In this document: positions 4,149-7,097 of the stretch, one piece after another
Numbering within the stretch: position 1 is the stretch's first letter
How the letters are laid out: each line of letters opens with the position of its first letter
Assembly: GCA_904501855.1 (NCBI GenBank)
Contig: CAJGCI010000094.1
Location: 1-7,097 of the forward strand
Length of the DNA: 7,097 bases
Direction: 5' to 3'
Source: Oscillospiraceae bacterium
GTDB lineage: Bacteria; Bacillota; Clostridia; Oscillospirales; Oscillospiraceae
Notes under the pieces: model-generated
Databases searched by the model: none
What the model saw: the letters and a program-made list of their open reading frames with translations, nothing else
What the model was told of the DNA's origin: nothing
Program-made: the position numbers and the translations under genes

Positions 4149-6425
4149 TTATTCGAATACGATATCTTCTTCAGACCTCAGATAGATATCAATCTGATTC
4201 TGCACATCGAGCTTAGTGACAAGCCAACCTCTGGCCATGCAGAGCTTCTTGAAATCCTCAATACGGTTTACACCATTCATCTCTTTCAGTGTAACAACAA
4301 CACCAAAGGGAAGTGATTTCTTGCCTCGGGGCTGCATTCGCTCCTTGGTTTTGATGCTCAATCCCCAAAGACCTGCATCATAGGCCTTTCTGGCCACTGC
4401 TCTGCTTTTGATCACATCACTGATATGCTTGACGTTGTCCCACTTCCGATACTGCTTGCGAGCATTTTCCTCATAAATGACACGCAGGCCCTCTTCAGCC
4501 TGGACATTATCATTGATCGACATGATCATCGGCTTGGCTCTTGAGGTGTTTAGCCGGCCGAAGTGAATATCCATTTCGGTGCTGGTGTAATCAACGCCTT
4601 GATTGCGGTCGCAGTGAGGAAAATACACCAGTGTAGCACGGGCATAAAAGGGATGCGCATTGTTGATGACAGGAACAGGGAGATTGTAGGTGTAGGTTTC
4701 ATACTCATCGGCAGTGCCACTCAATATAAAACGGATCTCCTCATCTTCACTATGGATGATATCCGAGATGTGAATCGGAACCACACCATATCCAATAGAG
4801 TTGGAAGGATCGTCTTTTCTATTCCAGCCGGCAGCAGCATCAATAATGAGTGCCTTTGCAACTTCTCTGCTTAGTCCCATTACCTGGATGAGGTATGCCA
4901 TTTTTCTGGTAATCCAAGGAGCTGCCAAGGATGTTCCGGAAGCATAAAAAGCACCATGGGTATCACGACATACTGCGATTCGGTCAAAGAACATAGGACC
5001 GTCTCCACCATAATAGCTGATATCGGGCTTGTGGAAGAAGGATAATACAGGGCCAACACGACCATAGGAGGCGGGCTTTTGATTGAAGGCAACGGAATTT
5101 ACAACCAGAGAATTCAAAGAATCTGCCGGAGCTCCAATCTTCATGTTAGGCTTCGTTTCTCCCTTCGGACGATTTGTACCGGCAACGACAAACAAGACAT
5201 CGTATTCACTCTGAATTCGGTCAAGTTCTGCTGCCTCGGGAGAAATGAAGCTGGGGCTGATTTCCTTCGTGGATCCGAGGGAAAGATTCCATACCTTGAT
5301 GTCGCGGTTAGATGCCACAATGCTGCGAATAGACCGCAGGACTGCAAAGGAACTGAAAGAGCCACTTGTTGCCACACCAAAATGCCTCACGCGGAATCGA
5401 CCGCACCCGTCATCAATCTCGGGATTGCCTTTAGGGCCATCTACGATAATGGATGTTACTTCAGTACCATGATGATAATCTTCATCACGCAACGGGATAT
5501 TCGGGTCAAGCATATTATGGTATTCTACCCATTCTCTGAAGTAGACATCAGTGTTAAACTGAGTGTCAATAACACCAACAATCGGTTCATTCTGAGGGTG
5601 GGGAATGGGGAGTTCAGGGATATGATCGCCATCTCCTTTGATCTGGAGAATATCATCTTTTGTTAACTGGGCTAAATCAGTCACATTCATGGCAATCAGA
5701 TAAGATGCCTTATTCAGCAGAATTTGAATCTCGTCGCGGTTTAAACGCAAAGTCGTCTCGTCAATGATTCGGTCATCATAGATGTTGATTCCAAACTTCC
5801 TCAACAGAGTCTTTGTCTCGATGTTGGTTCTGTAAATTGTTATGATTGATTCTTCTGTGATGCTTTCATCAACTCGATCAATGTTGAAGGACTCCACATA
5901 ATGGCAATCAAGAACCACCTTTGTCAGAGTGGTTTTGGGGATGATCTCATGGAAGGGAAATACTTTAACGGCTGCGATATTCTCAGTATCCCTAGAGGTA
6001 ATCTTGCCATCATAACCAGCATCGATGACATCAGCTGTGTTCCTAAGCAGAACAATTGCCTTTTCAAGAGCGTTCAAAGAAATATAGTGAGTAAAGACAT
6101 GTTTTTGGGTTTCATGTCCGTCCTCGTCTGGTTCCCATATAAACTTTGCACCCCGGATAGAGTCAACAGGTGACTTGCCTCTTTCTGCCAGCAGGATCCT
6201 CAATCGGTTGCTTTTGGCAACGACATGTTTGTAGTGGACACTTACGAGTGCCCCCGCAATTTCCTTATGCTCAGACCAATGCTTAAAGATGTCCTCAAGC
6301 TGCTCTTGCAGGGCGCGGACATGACCAGAGGAAACAGACTTGCCCTTAGGAAGAACGGCAGGACCGGGCTTTGAAGTGTTAGGACGCTGCTCAAAACGAC
6401 CTTTCAACTGCAGAATATTATTCAC
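4149..6425 (-). CDS. ietS: Subtilisin-like (S8) serine protease, IetS-like anti-phage defence protein
   Basis: The 758-residue protein carries the S8 triad in order: D287 in PIVGVIDTQF, H319 in YHHGTEVTSI and S499 in ASGTSLAAPW; N418 in VVAGTN is the likely oxyanion residue. There is no signal peptide, so it should act in the cytoplasm, unlike secreted subtilisins. About 280 residues precede the protease domain and about 200 follow it; neither part is familiar to me. It starts with GTG (6425-6423), eight bases after GGGAGG (6439-6434), and overlaps the end of the upstream AAA+ ATPase gene by 8 bp. An AAA+ ATPase followed by an S8 protease is the composition of the IetAS system, shown to protect against phages; the mechanism is not established here. 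Protease class is certain, the IetS name rests on domain pairing and order. Confidence 0.88.
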   Translation of the reverse strand: MNNILQLKGRFEQRPNTSKPGPAVLPKGKSVSSGHVRALQEQLEDIFKHWSEHKEIAGALVSVHYKHVVAKSNRLRILLAERGKSPVDSIRGAKFIWEPDEDGHETQKHVFTHYISLNALEKAIVLLRNTADVIDAGYDGKITSRDTENIAAVKVFPFHEIIPKTTLTKVVLDCHYVESFNIDRVDESITEESIITIYRTNIETKTLLRKFGINIYDDRIIDETTLRLNRDEIQILLNKASYLIAMNVTDLAQLTKDDILQIKGDGDHIPELPIPHPQNEPIVGVIDTQFNTDVYFREWVEYHNMLDPNIPLRDEDYHHGTEVTSIIVDGPKGNPEIDDGCGRFRVRHFGVATSGSFSSFAVLRSIRSIVASNRDIKVWNLSLGSTKEISPSFISPEAAELDRIQSEYDVLFVVAGTNRPKGETKPNMKIGAPADSLNSLVVNSVAFNQKPASYGRVGPVLSFFHKPDISYYGGDGPMFFDRIAVCRDTHGAFYASGTSLAAPWITRKMAYLIQVMGLSREVAKALIIDAAAGWNRKDDPSNSIGYGVVPIHISDIIHSEDEEIRFILSGTADEYETYTYNLPVPVINNAHPFYARATLVYFPHCDRNQGVDYTSTEMDIHFGRLNTSRAKPMIMSINDNVQAEEGLRVIYEENARKQYRKWDNVKHISDVIKSRAVARKAYDAGLWGLSIKTKERMQPRGKKSLPFGVVVTLKEMNGVNRIEDFKKLCMARGWLVTKLDVQNQIDIYLRSEEDIVFE

Positions 6426-7097
6426 CCGATTCGCCTCCCTTTAGTTCGCGGGCTACGCTGCTTTTTGATTTTTTAGTTAGAATTTCGATCTCTCGAATGG
6501 TGAAACCCTGTAGTTGCAGTTTTTGTAAGTCTTCAGGTTTTTCCTCACACACTGCATAGTAGAGCCTCCGGAAATAATCGTGGCCGTCATTAGGATTGCT
6601 GAAAGCAATTGCAGACTTGATTAAGTTCTTTAACTCACCAGGATAGGGAATAGAATCCATGAGGCCCATGATCTTGCGGAACAATCTAACATCGCGGTTT
6701 GCAAGCCGAATCTTTACAAGATATCGATCCAGCATTTTTTCCGAAATTGTCATTAAATCTTGTTTGGAATATCTATTGAAATCGATAATGGAATCAAATC
6801 TACGAATTAATGCTTTGTCAAAATGCTTGTAAAGATTAGTGGTGGCAACCAGAATTATGTTTTCATTCATTCTGTCAAAACCTTTCAGCATTGCAGAGGT
6901 TGCTCGTCCCATCTCCCTCAACTCATTGGGATTTGTTCTGTCCAAAGCAATGGCATCGATTTCATCAAACAAGACGATGACACGATCAGGTTGAGGAAAA
7001 CGGTTGATTTCTGCAAATAGAGCAGCAAGGTTCTTTTGCGTTTGTCCCAGTTTGCTATCAATAATTGAGGAAAAATCTACCATAAAGATTTCGCGAT
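6418..7097 (-). CDS. ietA: AAA+ ATPase, IetA-like, 5' part outside window
   Basis: The frame is open to the right edge (REIF precedes the first internal Met), so the N-terminus and the Walker A motif are missing and 225 residues are seen. Counting from the Met at 7083, the post-Walker-A segment SKLGQTQKNLAALF, Walker B VIVLFDE (35-41), sensor 1 ILVATTN (N83), arginine-finger region ALIRRFD (R94, R95) and sensor-2 region YPGELKNL (147-154) appear in canonical order for a classical AAA ATPase. A C-terminal stretch, GFTIREIEILTKKSKSSVARELKGG (two halves around residues 193-217), looks like a small HTH. The stop TAA (6420-6418) lies inside the start of the protease gene, which implies coupled translation. 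In IetAS both genes are needed for defence; the ATPase presumably senses the threat or drives the protease. Confidence 0.87.
   Translation of the reverse strand, partial: REIFMVDFSSIIDSKLGQTQKNLAALFAEINRFPQPDRVIVLFDEIDAIALDRTNPNELREMGRATSAMLKGFDRMNENIILVATTNLYKHFDKALIRRFDSIIDFNRYSKQDLMTISEKMLDRYLVKIRLANRDVRLFRKIMGLMDSIPYPGELKNLIKSAIAFSNPNDGHDYFRRLYYAVCEEKPEDLQKLQLQGFTIREIEILTKKSKSSVARELKGGESGE
6434..6439 (-). promoter_or_regulatory. Ribosome binding site for the GTG start of the protease
   Basis: GGGAGG on the minus strand lies within the last codons of the ATPase gene (it encodes part of its Gly-Gly-Glu tail) and eight bases before the GTG at 6425. It supports the GTG start and the coupling of the two genes. 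Confidence 0.75.

Noticed and set aside
5079..5666. 195-codon plus-strand frame and other frames inside 4149-7083
   Set aside because: They are opposite-strand shadows of the protease and ATPase genes, whose catalytic motifs prove the minus-strand reading.
1..7097. CRISPR array, tRNA or rRNA
   Set aside because: No regularly spaced repeats of CRISPR length and no cloverleaf or rRNA-like sequence seen on either strand.

Overview
The window looks like a chromosomal or mobile-element defence island from a Bacillota (Firmicutes) bacterium, probably a clostridium. The evidence is strong purine-rich Shine-Dalgarno sites, TTG and GTG starts, a consensus sigma-A type promoter, an XRE regulator typical of clostridia, and a YgiT-type antitoxin fused to a Panacea domain. 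Species cannot be fixed from the sequence alone.

Layout, left to right. (1) 1-191, minus strand: the first 63 codons of an XRE/Cro-CI regulator cut by the window edge, with its promoter and an ATACCGAT operator-like array (255-294) upstream. (2) 295-489: no gene; a 13-bp direct repeat and a 12-codon micro-ORF behind a perfect ribosome binding site suggest scar or insertion-sequence debris. (3) 490-2121, plus strand: a toxin-antitoxin operon with a consensus promoter containing twin CTATCA-n2-TGATA operators, an MqsR-like toxin (558-980), a zinc-finger/HTH/Panacea antitoxin (1026-2060) and a strong terminator. (4) 2131-2522: a gene-poor gap between convergent units. (5) 2523-4065, minus strand: a two-gene type I CBASS, with a CD-NTase (TTG start) followed by a Cap15-like two-TM plus beta-domain effector. 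(6) 4066-4148: a gap holding a 14-bp perfect hairpin made of two GTTGC-n-GCAAC palindromes. (7) 4149-7097, minus strand: a subtilisin-like serine protease and an AAA+ ATPase (5' end outside the window) whose order, overlap and domain types match the IetAS anti-phage system.

How they work together (inference from family knowledge). IetA and IetS overlap by 8 bp and probably form one ATPase-protease machine. The CD-NTase would make a cyclic nucleotide on infection that triggers Cap15 to damage the inner membrane. The MqsR-like toxin would be an mRNA-cleaving toxin held by the fused antitoxin, which also represses its own promoter. IetAS and CBASS lie on the same strand only 83 bp apart, so read-through from one defence system to the next is possible. 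No system here is wholly undescribed by family. The most unusual items are the fused MqsA-like/Panacea antitoxin with a toxin whose MqsR catalytic positions are changed, and the palindromic hairpin between the two defence modules.
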